Shown piece after piece: positions 20,366 to 32,017 of a DNA stretch of 64,000 nt. The stretch lies in contig CM068372.1 of NCBI GenBank assembly GCA_034769895.1, positions 386,538,282 to 386,602,281 of the forward strand, written 5' to 3'. The notes beneath the pieces are model-generated. The model searched no databases and had not been told where the DNA came from. It saw only the letters and a list, made by a program, of their open reading frames with translations. Made by a program: the position numbers and the translations under genes. Source of the DNA: Magicicada septendecula. Lineage: Eukaryota; Arthropoda; Insecta; Hemiptera; Cicadidae. Position 1 is the stretch's first letter, and each line of letters begins with the position of its first letter.

Positions 20366-21399
20366 TAAAGTTTGGCATTTGTATCTGTGTCTGTCTATTT
20401 GTCTATTTGCCTTGTTGGAGGACTTTTCCTGACAAAAATGGAATGCCGATTTTTGAAAAAAGTGGCATGCTTTTACCCTACAAACACGTTGTTTTTAAGA
20501 TTGTTCCTCCCCCTCAAAAAAAAAAAATAGAGCGGAAGGCAAAATCTAAAAGGTGCTAAATTATAAAAAGTAATAGCAATAAGCCTATGGATATGTACGG
20601 ACGCATGCATAAACTTAAATCTGGGTCTAATTTGTTTTTCACTTAAGCATTGTTGTTATAAATTTAGTTAAACAGCCAAGGCGAGTAGCTTTAAATTTTT
20701 AGTGTTAATTGTACGATAGTCTGCTATACAATTGTTATTTTACTAAATGACAAAATAGAGTAATCACGGTTTTAGTAAGTTTTCTGATAACAGTAAAATT
20801 GTGTTGGAATTCATCTATTACTAAAATATATTTCGTGCAAAATGGTAAGCGAGTTCTGCAGTTTAGAGAGACTACTGGCATAACAGAAGGAATCTGGTGT
20901 TTTATGATCTTAAAAGGCATTGTGTGTATAGATACTGAAGTATATAGCCTGCTATTGTGATATACTTAGAAGTGGTATTCAGCAGATATCTTATCAGTAA
21001 CTGGTGCTGTAAACTGTGTTATTGGGAGGAATTGACGGTAAAGCTGGTTTTAATGTGCCCTATTCTCAAAGGGTTGCGTTTTAGATAACACCCCTCGCCC
21101 CTACCGCCACTAACACACACACACACACACACAATATGTTTCGGCCAGTTACTGTGCTGTGTATCACACCACACGTCTTTTCCACATTTTGCATACGTAC
21201 CAGATATCTTCCTCTGTCAACCTTCTGCTCACTACGATCTCTTCAACTCCCCGACACCATGGTCTCCATGAACCCCTCCCCGTCGCTCAGTGGAAAAGCA
21301 CTGTAATATTTTAGGATCAGTATACCAAGCCTTAGTTTAGTATCTTCTCGAATAAATCGGAATCAATTCCATTAAACATTATTTTCTAAAAAGATTAAA
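20366..21399. other. Non-coding stretch with small (CA)n
   Basis: No gene recognised. Contains a poly-A run at 20518-20527 and (CA)10 at 21113-21133. Confidence 0.5.
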
Positions 21400-22150
21400 C
21401 CAAAAAAGGTTTATTCCGGTGTCTAGCAGACTGACTAGAGCTGGTCACTGCAGCGCTTCTTCGGACGCCACAGACCTCTCCGTCCCTTTAGATTATACTT
21501 CAACAGTTGTTGTTTGGAGATGCGGCTTTCATTCGTTGGGTTTAAATGTTCCAAATATTTTATCTAATCTTGGGTATTCCCATCAAGTACACTCATAATA
21601 TTCAGTCTTGTAGTGCATCTGCAATTTTTCTACGATCTTCAAAAGTATCGTATGCGCTGCTACGTACCTGATAAATCAAATTTTTGCCGCTCGAATACGA
21701 CTGCCCTGAGATTTCGGTACACTTCAATTTCCAGACCCATAAAAATTGTGCAACTGATATGACAGAAATTAATATTCTCTGTGCTTTTCAATGACCCGGA
21801 CTATTGTTAACGTGCAATCTAAACATGATCTGCCTTTCCTGAAAAAATTCTGGGCTTTCGAGAGAATGGACGCCGTTATTTCATTCAATCGTTTTGCTGC
21901 GGTAGTTGTATACAATTTGTAAGACGTATTAAGCAGAGAGACCCGTCTGTAGTTATAATACTCATTGCGATCTCCTTGCTTGAATATGGGAACTAAGTTC
22001 TCCATTCGCCAATCTTCTGGAGTATGACGAGTGGTCCAGCACAGAGTGATAAAGCTGAATAAACGGTTTTGCAGCTTGGTTGGAGCGTACTTAATGAGCT
22101 CAAAATTAAGCCCATGTAGTGTTTGGTAATTTTCCATTTTGTAGCATTGT
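21400..22150 (-). pseudogene. LINE reverse transcriptase, internally deleted
   Basis: An open stretch at 21769-22137 encodes the fingers region of a non-LTR reverse transcriptase (LIKYAP…RHTPEDWRMENLVPIFKQGDR, YNYRRVSLLNTSYKLY, SKAQNFFRKGRSCLD). Directly downstream on the same strand (21745 to 21400) is the C-terminal region of the same kind of element, with a degraded AAEMRFLR-type block. The palm with its catalytic Asp pair is missing between them, so an internal deletion joined the two parts. The same C-terminal family recurs at 26374, 28490 and 38256. Clade not assigned. Confidence 0.75.
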
Positions 22151-22574
22151 AGAGCAGCTAAACATTCATCCGTTGGTACTGAAGCTACCCATTAACTGAT
22201 ATCCGCAAACTTCGTTTCCACCAGTTGCTGTTATCAGTATTTCCTTTCCTGTATGTCCCAAATGCTCGATGAATTCGACTCTAGGTTATCCTTATCACTG
22301 TCCTAAGGATACGGGTCGAAATCAAATATAAAATTAACATAAATGAAGGGAATAGTCAATTATCAGAAGCTTACTAGATTTGGAAAGTGTCGAGTTTCCG
22401 AGATTCTGCTGAAACCAATAATAGTTTATTACTGAATTTGCCAAAAAATTCTAATTGTTGGCATGTTTCTAATGCTCCTCACCACCAGATCCACCCAACC
22501 AGAGCTCAACAGGTTAACTGTAAACGGAGGTGGTAACGCCAACAACCTAACTTAATCGTACGTTTAGTCTGGCG

Positions 22575-22576
<2 letters not shown>
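22151..22576. other. Non-coding stretch
   Basis: No gene or element recognised. Confidence 0.4.

Positions 22577-22618
<42 letters not shown>
22577..22618. repeat. (TA)n microsatellite next to PLE
   Basis: About 20 TA units directly beside the left end of the PLE dimer. A second (AT)n tract (23795-23822) borders the right end. Confidence 0.9.
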
Positions 22619-22620
<2 letters not shown>

Positions 22621-22639
22621 CAATCACTTTCTGCTACAG

Positions 22640-23222
22640 TCCGTTTCTTGATGTATATAATACATTTAATATTTATACATAAATTTACCTCAAGATATTA
22701 TTTTTCTATTTGGAACATGTTTCGGGTACTATCTTGTACCCATCCTCAGCCTTCCGGTTTTTTTGTCTGGTGAAGTACATATGTGTTGTTGGTTGACTAT
22801 TATTATTGTGGCTTCCTGTTGGCTTCTGGTATTTCAAGTTGGTTTTATTGTGTGTGATTGTGGTGTATGTGTTAGTTTTTTGTGTATTTTCAATGTTGAG
22901 TGCTTTGAATATTGTGTCATGTTTTGTATTGATTTGTATTTGTTCAGGTATTAGTTTGTTTTCTGTTTTATGTTTGTATATTTGTAAATTTTCCCATATG
23001 TTCATTATGGTGCCTTTGTGTGGTATATGTTTTATTAGTGTTACATTGGTTATGTCTGGGAATTCATGTCCTGTGTTTATTGCATGTGTGGCTAAATTGG
23101 ATTTATATATTTCTGGTTTTTTGTATGCATTTAGGTGTTCAAAATAACGTTTTTTCAGCTGTTTTTTTGTTTGTCCTATATAACATTTATTGCAATCTTG
23201 GCATTCAATTTTGTATATACCG
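22640..23222 (-). pseudogene. Penelope-like element 3' part, left arm of a palindrome
   Basis: Encodes the PLE linker end and GIY-YIG domain: NGIYKIECQDCNKCYIGQTK, KKRYFEHLNAYKKPEIYKSN, HAINTGHEFPDIT, NIWENLQIYKHKTENKLIPE, and ends KAEDGYKIVPETCSK-stop. The frame is intact over about 170 residues but there is no reverse transcriptase. It faces left and is joined at 23223-23235 to an inverted copy of itself. An open frame reading through the junction (to 23317) is a product of the palindrome, not a real gene start. Confidence 0.85.
22719..22749 (-). ncRNA. Hammerhead-like motif at PLE 3' end, left arm
   Basis: On the minus strand: CTGAGGA (22749-22743), T, GGGTAC-AAGATA-GTACCC, GAAAC (22723-22719), ATGTT. 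It lies inside the last codons of the PLE frame. Identical to the right-arm copy at 23708. Confidence 0.5.
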
Positions 23223-23235
23223 TTAGTTGTTGTAT

Positions 23236-23800
23236 ATACAAAATAGAATGCCAAGATTGCAATAAATGTTATATAGGACAAACAAAAAAACAGCTGAAAA
23301 AACGTTATTTTGAACACCTAAATGCATACAAAAAACCAGAAATATATAAATCCAATTTAGCCACACATGCAATAAACACAGGACATGAATTCCCAGACAT
23401 AACCAATGTAACACTAATAAAACATATAGCCTACCACACAAAGGCACCATAATGAACATATGGGAAAATTTACAAATATACAAACATAAAACAGAAAACA
23501 AACTAATACCTGAACAAATACAAATAAATACAAAACATGACACAATATTCAAAGCACTCAACATTGAAAATACACAAAACACTAACACGTACACCACAAT
23601 CACACACAATAAAACCAACTTGAAATACCAGAAGCCAACAGGAAGCCACAATAATAATAGTCAACCAACAACACATATGTACTTCACCAGACAAAAAAAC
23701 CGGAAGGCTGAGGATGGGTACAAGATAGTACCCGAAACATGTTCCAAATAGAAAAATAACATCTTGAGGTAAATTTATGTATAAATATTAAATGTAATAT
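23236..23800 (+). pseudogene. Penelope-like element 3' part, right arm of a palindrome
   Basis: Mirror copy of 22640-23222, with the same GIY-YIG domain and C-terminus. A 6-bp insertion (AGCCTA) near 23430 shifts the frame, so the protein is split at about 23452. The non-coding tail (CATCTTGAGGTAAATTTATG) runs into (AT)n at 23795; compared with the left arm it lacks the last ~35 bp, including CGGACTGTAGCAGAAAGTGA. The pair is a head-to-head dimer with both 3' ends outward. Confidence 0.85.
23708..23745 (+). ncRNA. Hammerhead-like motif overlapping the PLE stop region
   Basis: CTGAGGA (23708-23714), T, stem II GGGTAC-AAGATA-GTACCC (23716-23733), GAAAC (23734-23738), then ATGTTCC. ACATGT could form a 2-bp stem III with GTT as triplet, and GG before C3 can pair with CC after the triplet. 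The same bases encode KAEDGYKIVPETCSK, ending in TAG at 23748-23750. Confidence 0.5.
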
Positions 23801-23822
23801 ATATATATATATATATATATAT
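23795..23822. repeat. (AT)n microsatellite next to PLE
   Basis: About 14 AT units at the right end of the PLE dimer. Confidence 0.9.
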
Positions 23823-25144
23823 TGTACTGCTGTTAAAATGCAACACAGTACATAATAGGGAAATAATAAATTTTAAAAGAGGAAAGATACAAATTTAATA
23901 TTAAATTGAACATATGTTTTAAAACGTAAACAAAAACATTGGGACTATCGACTCACTGAGTCAACATAGAGGTCGATTCCTATATGATATAAAACAATAT
24001 TAAGTTATATGTTCTGAAAAGAATATATGAAATTGGAATGAATGTTATAATAAGAGTAAATAGTAATAAAATTATAATTTAATAAATACCAGCTAGAATT
24101 ACGAATGTTAGAGATAAAATAAAGATGTTTAATAAGAAATAGAAAAGTGATATATGTTTTAATAGGTATGTGATAAACAGATGTAAGGAAAGTAGGGAAT
24201 TATCAAAGTGGCAAATTTGTAAATTGTTAAAAATTGCATTGTATAGAGATGAAAGAAAATGTTTTTAGTCTTCAATTATATCTAAGAAAAGTAACATCAT
24301 GAGTGAAAATTTGTATTTAATAAGAGTAACATCAGGAGTCTTGAATTATATTGAATAAGAGTAGCATGAAGAGTTTAAATTCATAAAATAAAATTTGTAC
24401 ATCATCAAGTTTAATGTCATATGTAAAAGAAAATACAGTAAAGGAATTTAATTTGTTATACCAGAGTTTTGATTATAAAGTTAATAAAGTAAACAATCAG
24501 GAGGAGAGATTCAACATTCCTATTGAGTTTAGTAAAATAAACTAATATTCAATAAATAAATAATATTACAAGAAATATAAACATATCCTTAATAGAACGC
24601 CGATAGAAGAGGGAAATCCTGGACTGAAAAATAGTTTAAGTGGCCATAAAATATAATTAAGTATTCCGAGGAGACATCTGTGTTGCAGTCGTCCCAGAAA
24701 ACAACATTCAGTGGTGAAACCAATAAGAAATTTGTGTGAAGGAACGGATCGCCAAGCCTGATATTGCTTTTGAAAATAATAAACATCAACCAGAAGTGAA
24801 CCCGTGGCAGCTGGAAGAATTCAGAATCAGTCAAGTTACATTAGTTTGGTATTTATTTTTTATATGGTTATTTCTCAAAATACTACATACTAACTGTATT
24901 TGGTTTGGTTTAAAGAAAAGAAAATATTATATACAATTGTAAATACGATCAAACAGCTTAATAATCATTAACCCTGAGAGAGAGAATTTCTTTTCATGTA
25001 CTGATAAACAAAAAATATAATAAAGGTAGTTACATATCATAATTACATAATTACAATACCTGTTAAAATAAACACAGCACAATAAATGGCTGATTCAACG
25101 TGGAACAGATTTTAATTACCATACGTATAAATAATTACAGTACA
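23823..25144. other. AT-rich unit, possibly a solo LTR
   Basis: Begins TGTACTG and ends CAGTACA, a 7-bp inverted match with LTR-style TG...CA ends, and contains no convincing ORF. Its style (short purine-rich words such as AAGAGTAACATCA) is like the Gypsy LTR, but I found no matching flanking duplication. The start words (CTGTTAAAATGCAACACAG) also recur diverged at 25060, which leaves the true boundary open. Confidence 0.25.
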
Positions 25145-26373
25145 ATTAATGACGCATCCAATGTGGTGCAAATACTAAATATATTATATCAGTAAAAAAA
25201 AAAAAACAGTACAATATATATATATAAACACACACACTTCGCCCTAGAGTGGTAGAGAGAGCAGGAGCAGGAGGCAAGGCTGACGGGAATAAACTGTGAG
25301 CCGTACTAGTAGTGTATAAAAGCGCGCAGAATAATTTTGAACCGATAAAAGACAGTGAGAAAGAGAAGGAAAGAATTAAAACGAGACAAACGTGGAGTAT
25401 GGGAGTGACGGGGGTCGGTCGGGGCAAAATCAATAATTGAGCGCTGCGAGAGAGAATGAGATCTGTAGGCCTATACTACTGTCGCGTCGTCCCAGTTACT
25501 GCCTCTCTTCTCACTCTCTCTCCTACTCACTCTCTCACTCTCTCTCTCTCTCTCTCTCTCCCACTCTCTCTTTCCTCGGTCTCGTTTCATTCAGTCACCG
25601 TTCCTTCCCATCTCTTGTGTATTGTGCTTGAACGACGTCGGTTTGATTAAAACACGATTCGTTCTTCCGCAGCAAATATATGTCATTAATTTGTTTCTAG
25701 ACAGGGCTATTTTTGTACCTGATAATAATATTCTCCTCCTTCTTTACTCGATGGATTGGTCTTCAGCATCGTCCGACTTCACAGAGACTCTGACCATTAT
25801 TTCCAAGGTCTCCCACGATCCCTCCTAACAGCTGGTCTATATTTCACGCTTGGTTATGAATACGTGTTCAACCATGCGTTCCACCTATCCAACCCATGAG
25901 ACTTCTAATCTTGTCGGTATTCCTTTATTCTATCAACAACTGATTGTGGCTTGAGATCTTTCCTTATAACCTCTTCCTGAGGCGGTCACTGTGTTTTAGA
26001 AATTGGCCTACGTATCTGTTCTCAGGAGAGTCCATGTTTCGCTGATTACCATACGTTAAAGCTGTCACACAAGCTGACGAACATTTAAAACTTCACCTAT
26101 GTGTCTCTCTGTATCTTATTCTACAATACTCTGAGTTGATGTCCTCCGAAATAGAAGCCGAAACGCCTGTTCTTAACAGCAGGAGTGTACCACGACCTAA
26201 TAGCCCGGAGATAATTCAATTTGATTCTAACACAGACCTTTGTAACTTATTGTCACTTGATAATAATAATAATAACGCTTCTTTTTACCGCCTAAGAAAT
26301 TATACCTTCTCTGCAGCGTTTCTTTAGATGTCTCACACCTCTCTTTTCCTTTGGCTCATAATTCAATAGTTTT
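25145..26373. other. Non-coding stretch with (CT)n and a PLE-end relic
   Basis: Contains TATAAAAG at 25318, a (CT)n tract at about 25527-25560, and at 26140-26240 GCCGAAACGCC with ACCACGACCTAATAGCCCGGA. The last resembles the outer end of the foldbacks at 40832 and 57440. No gene recognised. Confidence 0.4.
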
Positions 26374-26870
26374 TTGGGCAAGCAGCAGTCATCTATTTCC
26401 TTAATATGTTCTGACCACTTTACCCGACATCGGGTAATCCTATCGCGTATACTCTGTCATAACATTCAGTTCCTGTCGCATATCTGCACATCTTCTACGA
26501 TTTCGAAGAGTACACCCTTCCACGTGCCTGAGAAATTTCATTTTGGCCGCTTGAAATCGTCCGCCCTACTATTTAGTTATAGTCCAGTTCTCAGACCCAT
26601 CCAGAGAGGTGAGGAGCATAATCACCTTACAGAACTTGGCCGTGTTTTCGCTCGTTGAATTTAGAGGGTTCCTGTTGGTTGAACCTATGTAGCTTGTTCA
26701 CCGCGTTATTGCTTGTAATGCCAGACACGTTATAGCATAGGTATTCCTGAGCTGCTCCAGAATAGTACCATACTTGTATGACCGCGATCAGCTGCGACCA
26801 AATCCTACAAAACCCGGTCAGATGCGACCGAGGTGAAAATTTGAACCCGGTCGATTGCGACCCAGTCAAT
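26374..26870 (-). pseudogene. LINE C-terminal region remnant
   Basis: Minus strand, broken frames: VIMLLTSLDGSENWT, then RFQAAKMKFLRHVEGCTLRN and RQELNVM. These match the block after the reverse transcriptase thumb in the LINE family seen at 38256 and 28490. Several stops. Beyond 26760 the similarity is lost. Confidence 0.6.
26783..26862 (+). repeat. Three spaced GGTC-n6-GACC units
   Basis: GATCAGCTGCGACC (26786), GGTCAGATGCGACC (26816) and GGTCGATTGCGACC (26849), at 30- and 33-bp spacing. Each is a small imperfect or perfect inverted repeat. Confidence 0.5.
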
Positions 26871-27438
26871 TTCTATCGAAAACATCGTCCAGTCAACTAA
26901 ACAGAGACTACGCCTGTAAACAGATTAAAGCTCACTCCTGTAATGGTAATGTTTACGACTGTTTCCGATGTTCATATACCGGCGCGACCAATCAACGTTT
27001 TCTGTGATATTTTACATATTTAGACTCTACATAGTGTACCAGTATGTGACAGACCTCTGCGCTTGCTACTCTCGCCCAACATAGGCATCGAATAAAAGGG
27101 GCCGTCTGTTGATTTCTGGAGTAAAAACATCACTCATGTCTTACAGACATAGAAGCATTAGATCGCAACACTTGGACCTTTAACCACGTATTTAAGATCG
27201 CTCCGCTCGCGTCTAAGGGGATTTTGGATTTAGGCTCACCTCATAAGAAACCTTATAATGATTTATAATAAACATTAAGACATTTCAGCACACCAATAGT
27301 AATTAAGAAATTACTAGCTATATAATTCAATAATTCCTATGATATATTGTTCACGACATCTCTACCGTTAATTTTAACATGTATATTACAACTACTTTTG
27401 TAGTTGTATTTGTACGACTATTTGTATATTACCCATTG
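26871..27438. other. Non-coding stretch
   Basis: No gene or element recognised. Confidence 0.4.
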
Positions 27439-28270
27439 TACGAAGGTCATCTCAAGTAAGTTTCCTTTTTTTTTTAAAGAAAAATTGCGCAAGCGTGCTG
27501 AGAAAGGTTGGAGAACTTTTATTTGTGTGTAGTGGCATCAATGCCAAAACCTCATTCGTTGCATAGCAACGTAAAAACAACAGAAGTCATGGACGTTCCA
27601 TTTACCAGCGTGTGCGATTACGAAGTGCGTTGTGTTATTCGGTTTTTTGCTGCAAAGTGAATCAGCGGCTGAAATTCATCGTCACTTCGTTTTTTGTATC
27701 GACCTCAGTACATGAGCATTCATATGGTCCGCAGGGGGCATACATCGTTCTTGAAAGGGAGAACGAATGTGCACGATGAACGAATATGCACAATCAACGT
27801 CAACTGAGAATGCAAGCTCTGTTGATGCCGTTAAGTAGATTGTGTTGGACAGACGCGTCACCCTTGACGAAATTCTTGCGCGATTACCTGCCAACTTTCA
27901 GACAAGTCGACCATCCTCCAATCGGGAAGATTGTCAGTGATGGGCTGGGATTTCGAAAAGTTTGCGCACGGCGAGTACCCCGTTTGTTGTCTCAAGAACA
28001 CAAAGAGAAGAGGATTGCTGCGGCGCGCAAGTTGCTGAACATGTTTCGGGAAAAAGGAGTTGATCTAGTAAACTGCATCGTAACAAAAGATAAAACATGG
28101 GTTCATCATTACACTCCTGAAACGAAACGACAAGTTTCGGAAAACCGCTAGTGAGAGCGCTCCGTAAAAAGCTAAAGTTGGACACTCCGCTAGGAAAGTG
28201 ATGGCTACGGTTTTTTGGGACGATAAAGGTGTTTTACTCGTTGATTGGTTGAATAAAATATAGTTTAATT
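27439..28270 (+). pseudogene. Mariner transposon remnant with truncated transposase
   Basis: A mariner-like end (TACGAAGGTCATCTCAAGTA) at 27439 is followed at ~27607 by VCDYEVRCVIRFFAAK, a degraded GRTNVHDER block near 27760, and at 27940-28140 RKVCARRVPRLLSQEHKEKR and NCIVTKDKTWVHHYTPETKR. The first catalytic position, normally in GDETW, reads KDKTW. VMATVFWDDKGVLLVDWLNK follows at 28198, and similarity stops at about 28260, so the last third and right end are lost. Several frameshifts; non-functional. Confidence 0.75.
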
Positions 28271-28489
28271 TTTAATTTTTACATGTGTTTTTTTTTTTAA
28301 TAGGCTACAAGTAAACGTACTTTTGAGATGAAGTTTATACATAATTTCATAAGCATCCGTCTTATGACGGAGGAACCAAACAAAATGTACACGAACCTAA
28401 ACTAACAGGAGGAACCAACCTAACGTAACATAAATATTGAAAAAAATAATTTACTTCATCCTTCATCATCATTTTCAAAGTTAAACGAA

Positions 28490-29056
28490 GGATTGTTTTC
28501 CGGTCTCAAACAGGCAAACATTAGAGCTGGTCACTCCAGCGCTTCCTCGTACGTCCCACACCCCTCCGTCCAGACGGCTTATAGTTCCAGAGTTGGTTGG
28601 GGATGCTGCAGTCATCCATTCGGCAAAGATGTTCCCACCAATTCAGCCGATTCTGGGAAATCCTGTCGCGTATACTCATAATACTTAGTTTCTACTGTAT
28701 AGCTGTGTTTCTTCTATGATCATGGATAGTATACCCTGCCGCGTGCCTGAGAAATCTCATTTCAGCCGCTTGGATGCGACTGTCCTGGAGTTTTGTAAAG
28801 TCCAATTTCTCAGACCTATAAAGAAGTGTGGGAAGAGCATCGTTTTGTAGAATTTTTAGGCGTGTTCCTTTGATTGCTGAATTAAGAGTTTGCCTAATAG
28901 CCCCGCACATAAGGTTGAACTTATGCAAATTATTCACAACGTCGTTGCTAGCATTATAAGACACGCTGTAGCCCAGGTATTCAAACTGCTAACTTGTTCC
29001 AGGACAGTACCGTCTACAACAATTTTGGCCCACTGTGGGATCAGTTCCACGAAAAG
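28490..29056 (-). pseudogene. LINE C-terminal region remnant
   Basis: Minus strand: the stretch 28964 down to 28692 encodes YNASNDVVNNLHKFNLMCGA, ALPTLLYRSEKLDFTKLQDS and AAEMRFLRHAAGYTIHDHRR. Further 3' it is broken but recognisable down to 28490 (…SAGVTSS…). It belongs to the same family as 38256-38960. Interrupted at 29057 by a 184-bp insertion. Confidence 0.75.
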
Positions 29057-29065
29057 CCATCACCT

Positions 29066-29249
29066 AAAAATTTACTTGTTGCACAAATAAATAAGTTACG
29101 AAATAAAACCTCGACGAAGTTTGGAACAGGAACATTTGTGTTAGTTGGCACGCACGGATTCTGCCAGTTGTGACCCGGGCGGTGAAACGTCGTTTCGTCG
29201 CAACTCATCGAGACCGTGCTTGTATAGGTTCAGCTCCAAAAAAAAGAAA
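29066..29249 (+). mobile_element. 184-bp insertion with A-rich tail and 9-bp flanking repeats
   Basis: CCATCACCT flanks it on both sides (29057-29065 and 29250-29258), and it ends in AAAAAAAAAGAAA, the signature of a reverse-transcribed insertion into the LINE remnant. On the minus strand it contains VSMSCDETTFHRPGHN, reminiscent of the SDE-TFH block of Tc1-like transposases. The left and right flanks share weaker similarity beyond the 9 bp, so a recombination between two LINE copies is an alternative. Confidence 0.4.
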
Positions 29250-29258
29250 CCATCACCT

Positions 29259-29329
29259 TAGTCTTAATTGTGAAAATCTGTAATCCTCATAGAACAGCCT
29301 AAGTCATAGAAGTAAGATAACTTCATAGG
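29259..29329 (-). pseudogene. Continuation of the LINE remnant
   Basis: Short piece matching the region just upstream of the segment that ends at 29056 (KTKVMV block on the minus strand). Confidence 0.4.
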
Positions 29330-30215
29330 TGTGTCGAAAGCTTTTGATAACGTGAAACGTTCGCTACTCTGGAGTATAGTGGAACGAAGGGGTTTTCCTT
29401 CGCAATTAATTAAAGTTCTCAGGAGCTTATATTACGAGACAGAGATTGTCGTGGATTTGAATGGAAATTATCAGAAGATATTCCTACAAATAAAGGTGTG
29501 AGACAAGGGTGCCCTATTTCACCGACACTTTTTAATATCTACATGGACGACATATTTCGGCGATGGTCAGCTAAAGTTGACTCGGGAATATCACTTTAGC
29601 GAAATATTCATATGAATGCATTAATTATGCAGATGGCAAGGTACTGATACAGAAAACAGAAGACTAGTTACAGCGGGCAATATTTACGTTAAATAGCATC
29701 ATACAAGACTATGGGCTACAGATCTCTGCTACAAAATCTAAAACGATGGCATTTCAGGGAAGGTATCCTTAAGAACTAAGATAGTCGTGAATAACCAGAT
29801 TTTGGATCAGGTTAGTCATTTTAATTATCTGGGTTGTGATATCTCATATGGAACTGATATTAATTGGGATAGTAAGCTAATAAAATTTAGACGCATCTGT
29901 GAAACGATTCATAGGTACCTGAAAAATAAAACACAGAATGAAACCCAAATGTAATTTCATAAAACTGTGGCTGTCCCCACATTACTGTATGCTAGTGACA
30001 CATGGACTCTTGGTAAAAGGAACGTGGAGAGGATTCAAGCAGCCAAAATGAAATTTCTAAGAGGGACGCAAGGTTGTTCTCTCTTGGATGGGAGAAGGAA
30101 CGAGGATATTAGACGCGATTTAAACATTGTATCATTGGACCAGAAGATTGAAGATCACAGAAGGAGATGGTGTGAACACTTGACTGCATGCCTGATATGT
30201 GTCTACCTGTGATGA
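29330..30215 (+). pseudogene. LINE reverse transcriptase to C-terminus, frameshifted
   Basis: Plus strand: KAFDNVKRSLLWSIVERRGF (palm motif A), GVRQGCPISPTLFNIYMDD (motif B), then NYADGKVLI at ~29620, where the catalytic YADD has become YADG. After further stops, 29967-30212 is open again with MAVPTLLYASDTWTLGKRNV, RIQAAKMKFLRGTQGCSLLD and HRRRWCEHLTACL. It lies head to head with the minus-strand LINE remnant ending at 29329. Confidence 0.8.
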
Positions 30216-30849
30216 CGTTCTTGGGTTAACACCCTACTGGGAAGAGAAATGTCGATAGATCGAGGAGGAGATGGGTTCCGGAACAGGTCTAAGGTCTAGT
30301 CCTTGGAGTGGTGACGATGATGATGATGAGTAACATACCTAGGCGTTAGGCTATCAAGTGACAGAGTACACTATAGAGAAGATGAAGACATGAATAATAT
30401 CGAAAAGCTTCCTTAGTAAAATTCAAAGTGCTTAAGTGACTTCCTTTTGAATACACGTTGAACTTCAAGTATACATATACCGTAAATATATCTACGCTTA
30501 TCGGCAGCTTGCGATCGATCAGAGTTAGGGAAACAAAAGTAATATTTCGCTGGCTAGTGGGAGCAGTAGCACTCAACCGTATGAAAAGTTTATCCGTATT
30601 ACGTTGGTAATCATTTTTCAATATACATTAGAAAGTTTATATACACACACACACACACACACGCATACTGATGAACATCGATCCGTTTCAGCGTCACTCA
30701 GACCAGACAGAAGACGACATATAGATACACGCATATAAGAGCTTTGTTTACTGATATTGTAATGTTAACACTGTGCCAGCGTTAATATTAATGAAAGTTG
30801 GGTTTTCAATTATTATCTGATTACCGTACTGTAAGTAATTTCAGTTTTT
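30216..30849. other. Non-coding stretch with (CA)n
   Basis: (CA)11 at 30641-30662. No gene recognised. Confidence 0.45.
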
Positions 30850-31620
30850 TTCGACTTGTATGATTCCTCTTTTTTTTCTCGCCGACACAACTTCCTTCAC
30901 CCTTTTTTCTCCTTCGTCAGTACTCCCTAATTCTCTGATTTGTTCTTCTTTTGAAAACACTCTGTTGATTCTCCTTGGTTTCTCTTTGGACAGGTACTTC
31001 ACCTGCGCAATTATCCTTCCAAATACTTTTCCGTTTCTTATACCTTCTTCTCTGATTCCACGTTTTTTCTAAATCCTATCTGAAGTCTTGCATCCGTTAC
31101 ATAGTACTTTTGACTTTCTGTTCTCTTGGAAGGTGATTGCCATGCTTTCTGGTTCCATTCTCCTAAGTCGTTCACCGACGGTCATTCGTAATTTTTTTAT
31201 CGCGGTCTAAATTTTATTAACTTTTCATACGACGTAAGTTCTCATTCTTTTCTTCTGCACCTCACGGAGTAGGCACTTTGCCTGTTCCGTCTTTACAGAG
31301 TATCTCTCCATCTCGCGATCGGTATTCCTACATCTCTTGTACCAAACAGTCTATATTGAAAATGCAACCTTAGGTAGTCGTCCATTCTCCATTCTGTCAA
31401 CATGCTGTAACCATTTCCTGCGATAAGTCTGCATTTGATCGTTTATGGAGAATACCTGTAGCTTATCTCTAATATCCTCATTGTTTAAACGATCCTGTCT
31501 CGTACAACCCTTTGTTCTTCTCAGAAACCTCGTTTCTGAAGTTCGAATCTGGTTTTCAATCTTCTTTGTAGGAACCCATGTTTCACATCCATATAGTAAA
31601 ATAGGCACTGCCATTGTTTT
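30850..31620 (-). pseudogene. LINE C-terminal region remnant, second family
   Basis: The open part 31351-31614 encodes MAVPILLYGCETWVPTKKIE, TSETRFLRRTKGCTRQDRLN, NEDIRDKLQVFSIND and YRRKWLQHVDRMENGRLPK, the usual end of arthropod LINE ORF2. Downstream to 30850 an interrupted frame rich in Lys and Arg continues, which I cannot identify. Confidence 0.7.
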
Positions 31621-31768
31621 ATAAACTTTAAGCCTTGTCTTTTTTGCTCAACGTTTTGTATATGACGCCCACATCATCTGAAACATCTATATTTTTGTAG
31701 TGTTATAACGTACGTCTTGTACTGGTTATACCGGCAACTTTTCCAGACTGTGTTCCAAAATGTGTATA

Positions 31769-31955
31769 AATTCTGCCAGACATTTCGACCGTCTCTATAA
31801 CGGACATTGCAGTAGCGCGGCAACAGCGATCTCAAACGCGACGTGTACGAGATATGTGCTTAGCAGCCCTACATGGGCGTTTGCGATCTCTGTTGCCGCG
31901 CTACTGAAGATCTCCGTTACGGAGACGGCCGAAACGTCTGTCAGAATTAAGAGAT
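31769..31955. mobile_element. GC-richer foldback with hammerhead-like arms
   Basis: Arms 31769-31842 and 31880-31955 are inverted copies around a 37-bp centre. The right arm has CTGAAGA (31904-31910), a stem II region ending ACGGCC, GAAAC (31931-31935), GTC. The left arm has the mutated counterpart on the minus strand (CTGCAAT…GTCGAAATGTC). Both face outward as in the other foldbacks. GC content is well above the surroundings. Confidence 0.6.
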
Positions 31956-32017
31956 ATTTTGAATCACGACTTAAAACAGCCTGGGAGATTTTGACAGTAT
32001 TTCCATACGAATTTTCC

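Noticed and set aside
22706-23317. 203-aa protein with N-terminal hydrophobic segment
   Set aside because: The N-terminal ~30 residues come from reading across the palindrome junction into the antisense of the other arm; only the GIY-YIG part is genuine.
24589-24942. Short frames on both strands in the AT-rich unit at 24.6-24.9 kb
   Set aside because: No similarity to known families and no codon bias; probably chance.
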